Positions 22,930-35,952 of a stretch of DNA of 64,000 bases are shown piece after piece. Source of the stretch: Hydractinia symbiolongicarpus. Its lineage: Eukaryota > Cnidaria > Hydrozoa > Anthoathecata > Hydractiniidae. Positions within the stretch are counted from its first letter, which is position 1. Each line of letters begins with the position of its first letter. The notes beneath the pieces were generated by a model. The model did no database searches. It saw only the letters and a program-made list of their open reading frames with translations, and had not been told where the DNA came from. Made by a program: the position numbers and the translations under genes. The stretch is taken from positions 7,502,001 through 7,566,000 of the forward strand of contig NC_079889.1 in the NCBI RefSeq assembly GCF_029227915.1. The letters are read 5' to 3'.

Positions 22930-24820
22930 GCCATAATAATCATTGAAATTTCAGGATCTTCAATTATTTTTTCCCCCGCTTTTCTCGTTTTTTAACCGTA
23001 TTAGGAAAAAAAATATTTACATTTATATAAATAAAAGCTTTGTTTGGGGAAAAAGAATGGAACATTTATGGATTGCATTCTCTTTTTATAGCAGGGGGGA
23101 GAGTTTAGCAGACGATAACGACATTTATAATTGTTGAATAAGAAAACACAGACGATGGTCAATAAATTCAAGTGGAGAAGGTTGTACTAAAGACAACAAG
23201 ACAGCTGTATAGCTATAAAGCTGTGGAACTAATGTTATAACACTGAAGCACTGAACGCTGCAACAATCGCGTTTAAGAGATACTACAAAAGCCACAATTT
23301 GGGATTTATAATTGTGATTAGCTAAACATTATTCTTAAGAAAAAATCCAACGATGCTCTAAAATTCGCAAGAATAATTTGTTTTAACACGTTAAAACAAA
23401 TTATTTGACATTCACCTTTACTAACAACTATAAAGCATTTGAGACACAAAAACTTTGTGGCGGCTTATTATTACAAAATCTATGCCTATTTACTCTTCTT
23501 TTTATGGCTAGCTTGAGGATGGTAAAGATAGCACAAGAAGGAATAATAAAGATGGCTAGCATAAAATGCACTAAACTAAACTAAACTAATTGAAAAAAAA
23601 TTAGAAGAAAAGCGCAAAATAGCTTATCTACTCTGGCAATGACCACGTTAGTTTTCGAGTTTTTTTTCTCTGATATTTCTAGTTTTGTATTTTCCCAATT
23701 GTAGAAAAAAAGTAATAATGCCGATTTTGCAAGATAATCGGTAATTGACTTTCTTTTTGGCTCTGTCAAGGAGTGTGCATGGTGAGCATGCGCAATAGGA
23801 TAAGGGCTAGATATAAAAGAAGACTAAGGAAGTGTGTTTCTGGGTTTTACTAAAACGTTCAAGAGTACAGTAAATTTTATCTTGTTTTAAAAACTGACGG
23901 ACTCTCATAATGATTTATTAAATCACACATACGGTGTAGTGTGATATGTTGGTTTATCCTTTAGTCGCGCCGGCAAGGCGGTCTTCAGGAAAGTTTTATC
24001 ACACTGGGTTCATTGATATTGCTCATTTCACTGGGACTACACCAGGAGCACCATGGTTTAGGGTCGTTTAAATGGAATTGCATTCATGTACATCCATAAG
24101 TTAATCATGCCATAGATGCTGTTATTGATTTTTCATAACCCCACTAAATAAAATAACTAATAAGGTATAATTAAGTAAGTCCCTAATATAGTATATAAAT
24201 ATTTAACATGCCTTTTTTTATCACACTTTATCCGTCTACTCATTTTTATATCGTTCCTGTGCATCTGAACAAATATATGGGTTGAGGTGTGTATGTATCA
24301 TATCACATGTGTGTACATTTCATCTTCATTATCCTGATCTTTCCATATTTTTATTGTTTTTGTTATTATTGTGTTTTATTTTGCTGACCATGGCTGGTGT
24401 GATCATTTGATTCACCTAGTCATGCTGATGAAGGCTGATATTGGCAGAAACAGCAAGAGTTTAAAAATATTGAAATACATTCCAAATTATCTCACTTTAT
24501 TGTAGTTAATCCCAATGTATCTCTGTTGTTGTTGTTTCTGATTGATAAACAGTTTAAGTTGTACATGCTAGCACAGTTTTTTGTGACATTCGTGCTTTCA
24601 TCGATCTAAAATATGACGTATAAGACGGAGAGTTGATTCTTATAAAAAATGTTCTTAGGAGATTTTCTTATAGCTTAGCGTTTCTTTTCGTTAATTTTAA
24701 TGATAACTAGATAAATCAAAAGGAAATTTTCGGCAATTTTTGTACCCGCAAAGCTCAAATTAGCGAAAATTTCTGGGCCTTCGCCAAGACCCCGCTTTGG
24801 TGGCTTACAGCGCCCCCTAA
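22930..24820. other. AT-rich intergenic, no gene seen
   Basis: Only short unconserved ORFs. Contains homopolymer runs and a 12-mer palindrome 'GTTTTAACACGTTAAAAC' near 23,380. Nothing recognisable. Confidence 0.35.
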
Positions 24821-27122
24821 CAGGGGCGGATCTAGGGTTAGGCCGCCTAGGCATTTGCCTAAGCCTAATTTTGGGAGCTAGAAAAAAAATCTATATATGA
24901 TAGAATAATCTATAAAAAAACTAAATAATTTTTATAGACTATATTTGGCATCCGCCGATTTCGACCTCATGACGACGCGGCATTTTATTATCGATTTTTG
25001 ATATTTTACTCAAATAAGAAAACCCGGGGCGATCTTAGGCAAAATGTCGATTCGCCTAAAACTTCCGCGGGTTTTAAAGTTCCGAAAGAATGATAATCAC
25101 ACATGGAAGATAAAACGCCTAAAACGTCCGCGGGTTTTCAAGTTCCCAATGAATGAAATTCTGAAATGGGAAGAAAAAACGCCTAAAAAGTCCGTGGGTT
25201 TTTAAGTTTAAACGCCTAAAACGGCCACGGGTATGGTTACATGGACAAGTAGATGTTTCTTTTTCAACATGGTTTACCTGGGTCAGGTTCATTTACAGAG
25301 GGCACTTCAAATGGCTAGAATATCAAAGCAATTGTATGCTACCTAAGTTAACTAAAGAAGTTTTGTGTCTGGAAACCCTTTCAGATATTGAAGGGATTGG
25401 AAATGCTGGAGAGAGGTATTTTAGTCAGGTGTGCCAAGTTGTTGTCTCAAACCAAACCGTCATCCTGCCTCTGCAAGAGACAATAAATTCATTGCTTAAA
25501 AGTAAGTAATTTCTTGAAATATTTTAGTTTTTGCTGCTTCTGGATTTTAGGCACATTTTGTGTCAAGAACTATTCTTAAAAGTGGTAAACCACCAGATGT
25601 TCTTTTAAAACGTGTGATTTAAATCTTTTTCTTATAAAAACAAAAGGTTTTAACTTGACCTCGATCAAATGCATTGTTTGTTTATAAAAGCCCAATGTTA
25701 AACGAGATAACTGAGACAATTTATTTAAAAAATATCTTGGCGGTCAAAGATGTTTTGATGTGTATGTTGAAATATTTGAATGTTGTGCCTGTTAAGCAGG
25801 TAGAGACACAAGTAGATACAAGTTCAAAATACTTTCTGTTCTCTAAGAAATCGATGTTTCAGTATAAGGTATATTTATACGTCACAGAATTCTACCTCGT
25901 CCCACCGCCAAATTTATACGTTTAGCATAAACTTTTTGATTGTGATTTTCCCTAAGAACTTTGACTTTGTTGGAACTTTTAAACAGTGCATTTTATACAC
26001 AACATCCCTGCTCATTTTAAAACTTTTAAGAACACGAGGAGATCTTTAACTTTCCCATGCTAAGTTGTGTTTCTTAAGAGGAACTAAAAAGGTGAAGAAA
26101 ATCAATCAAAATAACTTGTACTGATAGAAATGATTTTCACGTAAAACAATACAGATCGAAACAAGAATTGCATGTTAAAGAACGTTTTGTACAGACTGTA
26201 AACTAATGAAAATGGATGTTTAATTATGAATATGAGTAAGATTTGTATATATGTTGCTTTTTATATGAGAATCTTCAGAATTGGCCCATAGTTACTAAAA
26301 CTTTCTTAAAGATTTTACAGTATTAAAATATTTTTCAAACATAGTTGACAGGGACATGTGACGGTAAATAATATACAGACATGTTAAGTGTTTTGATGTT
26401 CTTTTTCTGATTTCTAACTCTTTTCTGGCTTAATAAACTGCCTTACTCTTGTGGGAATTAAAATTAATGATTAATAGAAATTGGTGCAAAACTACACCAG
26501 TAACCCTAATACTAAACTGTATTAACTTCATAAAGAGGTGATTACTATATACTCTTTGTAGACGTTTATTATATGTTTTTTTTAACATTTGCAGGTTGTT
26601 AACACAAACTATAATTTTCCAAACAACATTTCTACGTTGCACTACTGTTGACTATCTATTCCTAAATTTTCTTGTAATGTAATTTTTTGTTGCATTGTTA
26701 GTTATTAGACTTACTGCATATTTTGAAATAAAGCAACCCCCAGCTTATTACTTGTACTCGTATCATGTGCGTAAAACGTAAAAAGATGCTTAGATGATGA
26801 TACTTATTACCAGTATGTCATTCAAAGAAACTATGGGAACGCTAACCCGAAACTAATTTGCTAAAAAAATGTTTTGACAAGGATAAAGTGTTAAAACTAC
26901 AGAGGTAACTGTTACTTATTTGGCTATAAAATGACTTTCGTTTCTAATCTGGGAAGAATTTTTAATAACTAAAAACCTTACTTTTGGGAAAATTTTAGCT
27001 CCTTTTACAGCAAAAACACAAAACGCCCGATTTACCTCGTACAACACCACAACCCTTGACATTACTGCGAAAAAATCTATCAAATTTTGCCTAACCAGAA
27101 AAAAATCCTAGATCCGCCCCTG
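24821..27122. mobile_element. hAT-like non-autonomous element, 2.3 kb
   Basis: Ends are inverted repeats starting CAGGGGCGGATCTAGG at 24,821 and at 27,122 (complement); after two dissimilar stretches both also carry GGTTAGGC. This end sequence is typical of hAT elements. No 8-bp duplication is visible directly at the ends; instead CCAAGACCCC occurs about 30 bp outside the left end and directly outside the right end. Internally there is a short open piece (LETLSDIEGIGNAGERYF near 25,380) and an 83-codon ORF at 25,674, neither recognised as a transposase. Confidence 0.65.
25053..25231 (+). repeat. Four-unit degenerate tandem repeat 'CGCCTAAAAcGTCCGCGGGTTTT'
   Basis: CGCCTAAAACTTCCGCGGG, CGCCTAAAACGTCCGCGGG, CGCCTAAAAAGTCCGTGGG and CGCCTAAAACGGCCACGGG occur 40-70 bp apart, each but the last followed by TTTT-AAGTT. 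It lies inside the hAT-like element near its left end. Confidence 0.75.
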
Positions 27123-28174
27123 CCCAAGACCCCCGCTGCTGAACACAGGCCTTGGTCCTTTTCGACTAAATCTTGAAAAAAGTCTGCTTTATCTTTAGCT
27201 ATTTTATTGAAGCATGGCACTTAGATGAAGAAAGAAGCTGTTTTTGCTGAAATTTTTCAAGCTAAAATGAATTGACGTAAACAAATAATTTTGGACCCAA
27301 CTGCATGACTATGATACTTACTGGTGTCAATATTTATCTATTGGACACTGGAATGCAAAATCTTTAGGTCCCATGTCTTTCAGAGTCTTTGATATTGTCT
27401 ATTACTCGAAACTACCCCGAAAAATCAATTTTTTTTTTTTTTACATGCGTTCTCCCAAATATTCGGTTTTGTTTTCTTTCTGCATATTCTTTTGAAATAA
27501 GTTTTTAAAGTGATCAGAATGTTTGATAAAAGTTTAAAGCATACAAAAGGTTTGACGACCTCCTGCACAAGGCTTTTTTAAATATCTTAGGGGCTGTTTA
27601 TATGAGAGGCAAGACGGGACGATTGCCAGGACGGGACATTTTCCGGGATCCCGTTTTCATTAATAATTAAAATTCACTTTGTGTTTATATGGAAAATTTT
27701 TGTCCCGGGACAATTTCGTTCCGTCCCGGCTAAGCGGGATCCCTTTTCTTTTCACTTTTTTATTTCCGCCAGCGAAGGCGGAATCTTTAAAATAGCCTGA
27801 GGAGATGAGAGATAGAGAGAGAGATAGAGACAGCGCAGCTAGGTTGAACGCCCGATACATATCCAGGCTAAAACCTAAATCATCGTTTTGACAGATTTTT
27901 TTCTGAGAACTAGGCTAAAATGACTTTAAAGCCAATAAAAATCCTAACAGTGCAATAAATTGTTTTATTATCCGATGAATAATACTTTATTTTAAAGTTT
28001 ATATGCTATTGAAAGTTAAAGCTCGTGCAGTGTAGCATAATGAAGATCGACATTATACGACATTATACGTGGAAAGATAACAACTGGAAACACATAATAC
28101 TAAGATTGACACTACACGACTAATGACGTTGAATTCTGCTTTCTTCCACGGCAAGTTCAATATCTCCGTCTAAA
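27123..28174. other. Intergenic with a GC-rich self-complementary patch
   Basis: Mostly AT-rich. Around 27,596-27,750 a GGGGCTGTTTATATGAGAGG start and repeated GACGGGAC / CCGGGATCCCG / GTCCCGGGAC palindromes look like one end of a MITE, but the partner end was not found. A GA-rich run lies at 27,803-27,832. No gene. Confidence 0.35.
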
Positions 28175-31070
28175 TTATGTGTCATACATCGATCGTGTTC
28201 CTCTGACACGCAACAACATGGAACGAATTAACGAAAAATTCAATCGGGTCTTTATCCGAGCACTAACAATTGATTTCGAAAGCTTGCGTTTTTCGGCAAT
28301 TAAATCCGCGGCAGTGAGTAAAAACGACTGCATTCCCTCGACATTTCTCCGAAACATGAGAACACTAACGTTGTAAACGAACCGTGATCAACATGAATAA
28401 TTCGTCCATTATATGATAGTTTTTTTTTCGTTTTCATTCTTTTTATGAGCAATTTGAAGTGTCAGATTCTTGTGACATTTGTCTAATGGGTTAAAAACCC
28501 TCACATCTGCATACGCCATGTGTCCTTTTACCTAAAAACTTCTTGCTGCAACATCAGTTCTTGCTTCGTTGGTTGTTACTGCAGTCCTCAGCTTAAATAT
28601 TTCACTGGTCAAAGGCTGTAAAAGCGGTTCCACAATAACTGCCTGGCACACCTCTTTTACTATTTCCGCTGTGCAATTTCGAAGCTCGTTGTGTCTGTTG
28701 ATTATAAATCCGCCTCGTGGACATGAGAGAGCGTGTTGGACATCGAACGGGGCGGAACAGACACATGTCGTTGGTAATCGTTCAAGTGGGATCGCATACC
28801 GAAGACGTAAAGCATCCCAGAAGGATTGTTTTTCAAGTGCGAACCCATGTTCTTTGAGTGGAATAGCAGTTAACCAAATCGATGACCCATTCTCCAAGCT
28901 GGCTTCAAGGGCTTTATCTTTTTCGAGGTCGGTAATTTGTTCTTTGATTTCATTTAACTGATGTTGATAATTTTCATTCTTTTCTCTTTTTATCCGTGTC
29001 TTTAATGCAGCTACAACATGTTCAGCTCGGTGATCATAAACAACAATATTTTGAAGCATACATTCTTTTGTGTGACTGGTTATCGTCAAAGAACGTTCAT
29101 ACTCACGATCCGCCATTTGAGAAGGTATAATAACACCTAAGCCACCATATCTGGCTGGCAAGAGAGTACAGCAATCTTTCACTATCATTAAATTGATAAT
29201 CGTTTAAAATAACACGAATAAACTCGTTAATTTTTCTGTCCAATTTCTTCAAAAGTAATGAGATCTTCGGAACAGTGCGCATGACAAAAAAATATCTGTG
29301 TTTTTAACATTGCATAAATGCACTATATGCTGCATGTGGTTGGGTTCTTGCAACAGCAATTAAACTGTCCAACTGCTTAACCCACAAATTTACTTTGTCG
29401 TTGGTATATTTTTCAGTACAATCATGATTCCCAATCACTGCTCCAAGGTGATGATTGCCATCTGAGGTTATAAAGATCTCGGAATCTGAAAAAAGTTCCT
29501 TTACTTTATTAAAGTATTCATCTTTTACAATTAACATAGACTTTTGGTCATTAACCTCATAATCAATGTAATGACCATATTTCTTTATGAGATCCCACCA
29601 GGTTTTCAAGTGTTCTAATTTTCCCATACCGGTCAAATCATCAGCGAATGCAATTTGTTTAATTCTGTGTGAATCAAAGCTTGTCATTACTGAACTTAAG
29701 AGTGGTATCAATCCCAATGCATACATGCTCATTGCTATTGGGTCACCCTGTGTAGTTCCCTCCTCTGATGCTATCTCTTGTCCGCCAAGCACAAATAGTC
29801 TAGCTGGAAGATGATAAAAATTTGCCATGTATGTTGATATTTCGGGGCAAGTGATCTTAGTATTGTGTAAAAGAACACTTCTGTTAATATTGTTAAAAGC
29901 ATTACTGGCATTAACTTGTATGAATCCATGCGTATCGTCCTCAGAAAACATTTCTCTGACTACATGTATTGCGACCTCGCACCTAGCTTCAATTCCAGCG
30001 CAAAGTTGCTCATATCCAGCAGATTCTATGACATCACGTTTTAGTATAGCCATGACTGATTTTCCCATTATCCTTCGTAATACTCCTCCAATTTTGATAG
30101 GGCGTAAGCCAGGACGTTTGTCCAATGGAATGACAGGACACAATTGGTGATAATGAGTGCGGATCCTCCATAATATCTGTACATAACTGTCTCGTCATTA
30201 AAGCTATGGCATGACACAAATCATCAGCGGCAGAGCCAAAAACATTCCCTCCGATGTTTCTCCTCCAAAAATCGGCATCCATACCTGATCGTCCTGAAGC
30301 ACCTTTTGTTTTAAGTGCACACTGTCTTATCCATTTAGCATTAATATCGTCATAGATAACATTGTTTATATCTTTAGTGATACCTTGCAATAGCATGGCG
30401 TCATACTTCGGTTGCGCACTAGGATGTTTTCGAAGAAGGCATTGCATTGTATCCTCATCTAACGGTAAAATTCCGCATAAAGTCTCATCCAAAAGTCGAA
30501 TAGCTGCATTTAGCTTCCCCTCCATCATCAAGCGACTAAACTTGCGAGACAATTCTTCTTTATTTTGGTCTTTGTGAAACGAATTTCTGCGGATTGAATT
30601 GCCATACCTTCACGCAACAGTTCTTCAATTTTGCGTTCTTTCCAAAGGGCTATTCTCCTTGCCAGATGTTGTTTGTTCTCAGCTGTCTTAGCGTTTTCAG
30701 AAGTGCGTAATAGCAATAAAGATGGCATTACCATCAATGCCTTTAAACAAATATCTCTGTTGGAAGACTTCAAAGACCAAGCCGAAACTAATCTGGTCAT
30801 TTCTCGTGTAAAATCTTTACCGTGAATGCACTTTGGTAATTTAAAAAAATCATTTTTCCAAAACACAATTTGATCATAAGTTTGAACAACTTTACTTCTG
30901 AATTCGTCATTATTTGCTGTTGTCGTTGGCCAGTTAGGTATAGGCAAATGACTATTTACCTTGCATGCGCGAAAATGAACGTTTAGCCCTTTTAGCGTTT
31001 TGAATGTTCGTCCATATTTGCTACATCTTTGATCTCCCTGTGAAGCAAAAACAACGTTTGTTTCCTCCAT
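28175..31070 (-). pseudogene. Zinc-finger/RT/C-terminal endonuclease non-LTR retroelement (R2/NeSL/Hero-like), broken
   Basis: Pieces at 30528-31070, 30034-30552, 29304-30143, 28532-29188 and 28175-28530 follow one protein in shifting frames. It opens with a damaged C2H2 finger (CSKYGRTFKTLKGLNVHFRAC-like, second Cys replaced by Tyr). The RT follows: RPIKIGGVLRRIMGK, FIQVNASNAFNNINR (motif A), EEGTTQGDPIAMSMYALG (motif B) and IAFADDLTG (motif C). Then QPHAAYSAF, ARYGGLGVI and a CCHC-like knuckle (CVCSAPFDVQHALSCPRGG ... RH), and YADVRVFNP, which fits a PD-(D/E)XK-type endonuclease. Motif A has Asn where the catalytic Asp belongs. At least four frameshifts, so it is dead. Close relatives are abundant in cnidarian and sponge genomes. 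Confidence 0.8.
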
Positions 31071-32281
31071 ATTGAGTTATGCTGCGTAAATCGTTTATGT
31101 TGAACAGTTTTTTTGTATCTGGATACCTGTGACACCTAAGTTATTTCCATATTTTATTAAAAACTTTCACTTTCACTTTATTGTTTACAATATACGTCTG
31201 CCATCTTTAACTGCCTACAGTTATCAATGCTTCCTAATTAGTGGACACTTTAATTTGACGTTATTAACGTTTTCCTTTAATAATTACGTCATTTCCTTTT
31301 GTACCATTTTGCAAGCACGCGGACTAAAGCTATATTCAGCAGTTAAAGAGGAATTGTTGAGGCTGAATATTTTTGGTGAAAGATAATGTATTATAGTTAT
31401 AAAATCGTGACAAGTGTGTTATAAAAGAAAAAATAAGAATATGTAGTCTGAAAATAACCTTTCGTATTTGAATATGTAAAAAAAAAATTGCTGCCACCTT
31501 TAAAGATATTTTCCAAGTTGTTTTTGAGAGAAAAAGAGAAAATAGATACATTTTCAGCCTTGCCGTTGTTCTTATTTTGTTTTTATTGTTCATCAATTTT
31601 CAGGTTTATTATTTTTCTTTTCAAATTGTTCTTATAGATAAATGAAGTTTATGTAAGTAAGTTAAATAGTAATGATTTACAGTTACAATAATAATCAAAA
31701 ATTGAATTTTAAAGATTTAGAATATTCCATGATTTTGTTCCCCCATATTACACAGTCCTCTTCAAAGTTTCGTACTTTTTCAGATTATTACTAATGGCGG
31801 AAAGCCGCAGCCGCAGGGCTTCTTATTTCTCTTTTGAAACATCATGTTCTAATTAGTGTTTGTGTTAGTGTTTTAATTATTAACAATTTTGTTTGAATAC
31901 GAATACAAAATTTACGAACATGCAAGTGATGCAACTGGATGGAAACGTAACTTATTCATTTTTTATTGATATCTGGATCGGTATTATATCGACATATTCT
32001 TTGCAGGAACGCGTAGACTGAAATGTTTTTTTGTTATGTTTCAAACCGGCGGCGGTTTCTTGTTTAATGTTTAATGATACACATGACATTGTAACATCTT
32101 CATTACATGTTAAAATACCGAACGAAGACCACGCAACAAAGACTTAAGGGATTTGCCTAATAAAGATAAATAATAAATAATTAGTATTTGATAACGTCAA
32201 TGTTTTTCCCCAGCTGAAAAAGAGCTGCAAAGACATCATCCTGTTTTGGTATGCAGAAAATAATTGTTTTTTAGCCAGACA
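31071..32281. other. AT-rich intergenic, nothing recognised
   Basis: About 1.2 kb upstream of the retroelement's start and upstream of Helitron C. May include the retroelement's 5' UTR. No ORF with a recognisable motif. Confidence 0.35.
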
Positions 32282-33750
32282 TCTCTTTAGTAATAGCCGT
32301 ATTTTGTCTGTCTGTCCGCGAAAGCCGTGTCCCGTTGCGGAAACACGAAATTTTTGCAATGCGCACCAATACCAAATGCGATATATATTTTACCGACTTT
32401 GTTTTGACCGCTAGCGCGTAGTATAGCAATCACGACGCCTGATTCTTTGAAAAACAATCAAAGATTTTCGCGACCAAAAAGAATCCAAGATATTCGCTTA
32501 AAAACAAATCAATATATTTTCGCGGCTAAATGAAATGAACGAAAGCCATTTTGATTGTGAAAATGGTCATGTGCAATGTGTGGGAGGTTTGTAGGCCTGT
32601 TTGCCTTTTTTATCTTCTGAAAGCTTTATATTTTTAATATTTGTTTTCTGTTTGTTTTCAATGTTGACATAAATATATTGTCACGTATTTTAGCTACGTA
32701 CAAATCTTAAACGTACCAGTTTTAGGATTTTTGGCTAGGAACGAGGATATTGAAAGCTTGCTAGCTAGCTAGAGCCTCACTTATTGCTATTTTGTTTGGT
32801 ATTAGAGATTTTTATCCTAGCCAACATTCATTTTTATGTTGAGGCTGTGGCTATTTAGCTAGCTCCTTAAAAAGTAAAAGTATGAAATGCAGTCCGGCTA
32901 AATCAATATTCTAAAGCCATAATTCTTATGCTAAATGCAGTTAGCTAGGTAGCTACATCTTTTATTATTTTCCTAGAAACTTTTTCTGCAAATAAAATGG
33001 CTGAGCAATCGCTTTAGCTGGAGGGGTAACGACAGGCTGTTCCCCGTGTTTTAATTTAAACCCAAGTTTCGATGAAGTTTGTTTGGAAAAGGGTATTACG
33101 CCTACCTGTTCAACTCTGTTTAACTGTACTAAGCGGTTAGCCTAGTGTTAACAACAGACTGTTTTTTGTAAAAAGTTGCTATGCCTATGCGCATGTGCAA
33201 CACGGGTTATCTGTACTAAGGGGTTAGCCCACTGACAATTAATTTTTGCACTTTCTCGGGAATCACTCTGGTACGGATGTGCAACACTGTTTACCTGGCC
33301 TAACCGCTCAACCCTGTTTTAGCAATAGACTGTTTACTGTGTTTTTATTAAAACAGAATCATCAAGAAAGTTTTTTCAATAGGGTATTATCCCTATATGC
33401 CTGTACAACACTGTTTAACTCTATATATGCGATCAGCCCAGTGTCACGTTATATTTTTAACTTTCTCAAAATCTTATTCCGCAAAATAAAAGAATATTGA
33501 CCGATTGTTTTTGCTATGATGGACTAGCAACGATTTGTAAACTCTGTCTTTATTTCAGCTACTGATGCGAGAAAGTTATTTTTTAAAAAATATGTTACAG
33601 TCGCAACGCTGTAATGGTGTATGCGCTTCACTTGATTTACGACATACTGCATACCTATACTAAAGCGCTCCACCTGATCGTGTTCACCTCTAGGTTACAC
33701 CTTTACTTGTGGCTTAACCCGGCGGTTCGACGCCAGGTTTCCCCGGCTAG
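32282..33750 (+). mobile_element. Non-autonomous Helitron copy C
   Basis: Starts TCTCTTTAGTAATAGCCG after an A and ends with a hairpin (33,716-33,739), then CCCCGGCTAG at 33,750. These are the Helitron hallmarks: 5' TC, 3' hairpin about 11 bp before CTRR, A/T flanks. It has no Rep/Hel gene. The interior carries GCTAGCTAG-rich sequence (32,758-32,990) and a series of degenerate repeats. The next element starts at the very next base. Confidence 0.85.
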
Positions 33751-35420
33751 TCTCTATAATAATTGCCGTCTGCTGTCTGTTCTTGCGTCAAAAGCGACTT
33801 GTGTTAACCACGCACAAAATACTAGCCCGCTAGCGCGGGGACGAAAACCCGTCGGGCCCCCGTTGGCACAGGCACGGGTTCCCGCTGGTCCAATCAGGAG
33901 CGGAGTTTTATATAAATGACCAATCAGAAACTAAAGCTCTCTATATTTCTTAGCAACGGTTTTTACGTTATCAGTCCGAAATTTGGCAAACAGATTAAAC
34001 CAACTCAGTGCTGGAGAAAGAAAAGTTTCTGAACTGATTGCTTTATTTTTTCTTTGCAGTTTCTTTTAAAACTACTTTCAGGTATTTTTCTATTTGTTAA
34101 CATGTTTATTCACCTATACTTTATAGTTAGCTAGCTAGCTAAGCTACCTATTATTCAGCCACCTAAAGCTTTGTATTAGTTTTATTTGCCTCTTACTGTC
34201 ACGTTCTCTAGCCATATATTAATCTGAAACAAAACCAATTTTAAGACTCTGGCTACCAACGTAGATGTTAGCTATCATTTCTGATTTTTGTGTTATCTTC
34301 GCCATTTTGAAATTTACTTGGTTGTGACTGGGGTTAGCTACCTCTAGCTAAAATGTAAAAGTATAACCAATGTATGTGTGTGTATGTGTTTTTATTTAAA
34401 CTGAAGTATTTTGGAAAAGGCTATTAAGCTTATAGGCACGTGCGCCACATTTTATTTGTACTAAGCGCTAAGCTCAGTATTAACAATGGACTGTTTTTTG
34501 GAAAAAGCTGTCACGCCTAGGCGCATGTGCAATGTGGTTTGCCTGTACTAAAAGGTGTTACGCCTAGGCGAATGTGTGTCGTGGTTTAACTGTACTAAGG
34601 GGTCAGCCCACATTGACATTTAATTTTCAAACTTTCTCCGGAATCATATGTATGGATGTGCAACACTGTTTACCTGGACTAACCGCTCAACCCTGTCTTA
34701 GCAAAGGACTTATTCTTGTGTTTTTATTTAAACACAGTTTGCAAGAAACTTTTTCTTAAAATGGCATTATCCGTATAAGCCTGTGCAACACCGTTTAATT
34801 GTAAGCGTTCAGCTCAGTGTCAATTTTTTTTTTGAACTTTAACTTTAACTTTTTGAAACATTTTCCGAAAAACGTGTTCTCAGTTTTTATTTAAACCGTT
34901 GCGATACAGTTTTTTTGGAAAATGGTTTCATACAGCTATTAATTCATGTGTGACACGGTTTAGCCGTACTAAGCACCCAGTCCAGTGTCACAATTAATTT
35001 CTTTAGCTTTTTTTGGGGGGGGAAGTTATTTTTACTATTTTAAAAATTTATTCTGCAAAATAAAATTGCTGAGTAGTTTTGTAAACTAAACCGGGTTAAC
35101 GCCAGGCAGTTCATTGATTTCTTTTAAAACCGAAGCGATAAGGATTTTTGAAAAATGGTAGTACCCCTATGCTCATGTATAATACGATTCACCTGTTAAT
35201 CACTCAGCCTCGTGTTAACAACAGACTGTTTCCTGTATTTTTATTTAATCCGTTGTGATAAAAATGTTTAGCCTGCAATAAACGTTCAACTTAGTGTTAA
35301 CAACAGAGTGTTTTGTGTGATTTTTCTTGTGTAAATTGAAGTTGCGATAAGATTTTTCTTGGAAAAGGCTATTATGGCTATAACGCATGTGTGACACTAT
35401 TTACCTGTGTCATGATTAAT
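33060..35420 (+). repeat. Degenerate internal tandem repeats of Helitrons C and D
   Basis: A unit of roughly 110-170 bp recurs: 'GTGTTAACAACAGACTGTTTT' then 'TTTTTGGAAAA...GCTATTA...CCTATGCGCATGTGCAAC' then 'CTGTACTAAG..GTTAGCCCAGTGTCA' then 'TTTAACTTTCTC'. Copies can be followed near 33,085, 33,150, 33,300, 34,400, 34,480, 34,640, 34,890, 35,100 and 35,270. Confidence 0.65.
33716..33739 (+). repeat. Helitron 3' hairpin (copy C)
   Basis: AACCCGGCG-GTTCGA-CGCCAGGTT: a 9-bp stem with one mismatch and a 6-nt loop, 11 bases before the CTAG end. Confidence 0.85.
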
Positions 35421-35827
35421 TTGTTAAGGTTTACTGAAACTTATTCTGCAAAATAAAATAATATACTATTTTTTTGTTATGACGGGGTAATAACAGGTTG
35501 TAAACTGTGTTTTTATTTCGGATAAAATTGCATCAAAGTTATATACATAAATTTTAAAATTTACATTACAACCAAAACACTATAGTGTTGTGAGAGCTTT
35601 ACTCGATTCATGACATACTTTGCATACCTGTACTTACTATGTTACAGTCGCAACACTACAAAGGTGTGTGCACTCCACTTGATTTACGACATACTGCATA
35701 ACCGTACTAAAGCGCTCCACCCCACAGGGTTGCACAGTGTGCGGTTCTTATTAAGCGCTCCTCAAGGCGTTCAACAACACTTACTTGTGGCTTAACCCGG
35801 CGGTTCGACGCCGGGTTTACCGGCTAG
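33751..35827 (+). mobile_element. Non-autonomous Helitron copy D
   Basis: Starts TCTCTATAATAATTGCCG directly after copy C's CTAG. Ends with a perfect hairpin and CTAG at 35,824-35,827. The last 190 bp closely match copy C (ATGTTACAGTCGCAAC, ACTTGATTTACGACATACTG). A GC-rich stretch (33,825-33,900) follows the start. No gene. Confidence 0.85.
35794..35817 (+). repeat. Helitron 3' hairpin (copy D)
   Basis: Perfect 9-bp stem AACCCGGCG / CGCCGGGTT with loop GTTCGA, followed after 6 bases by CTAG. Confidence 0.9.
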
Positions 35828-35952
35828 TCTATATCATATTACCCGTATGCGTCTGTCTGTCACGCAAAATGGTAACCGCAGTAGCGAGACACACGAAATG
35901 CAGCTAATAAAGGACGGGTGAACCAGTGGATTAACAATGGGTTAACGACTAA
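35828..35952 (+). mobile_element. Helitron copy E, 5' end only
   Basis: TCTATATCATATTACCCGTA plus GTCTGTCTGTCACGC starts directly after copy D's CTAG and runs 125 bp until a new Helitron start at 35,953. It is either truncated or interrupted by copy F. Confidence 0.7.
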
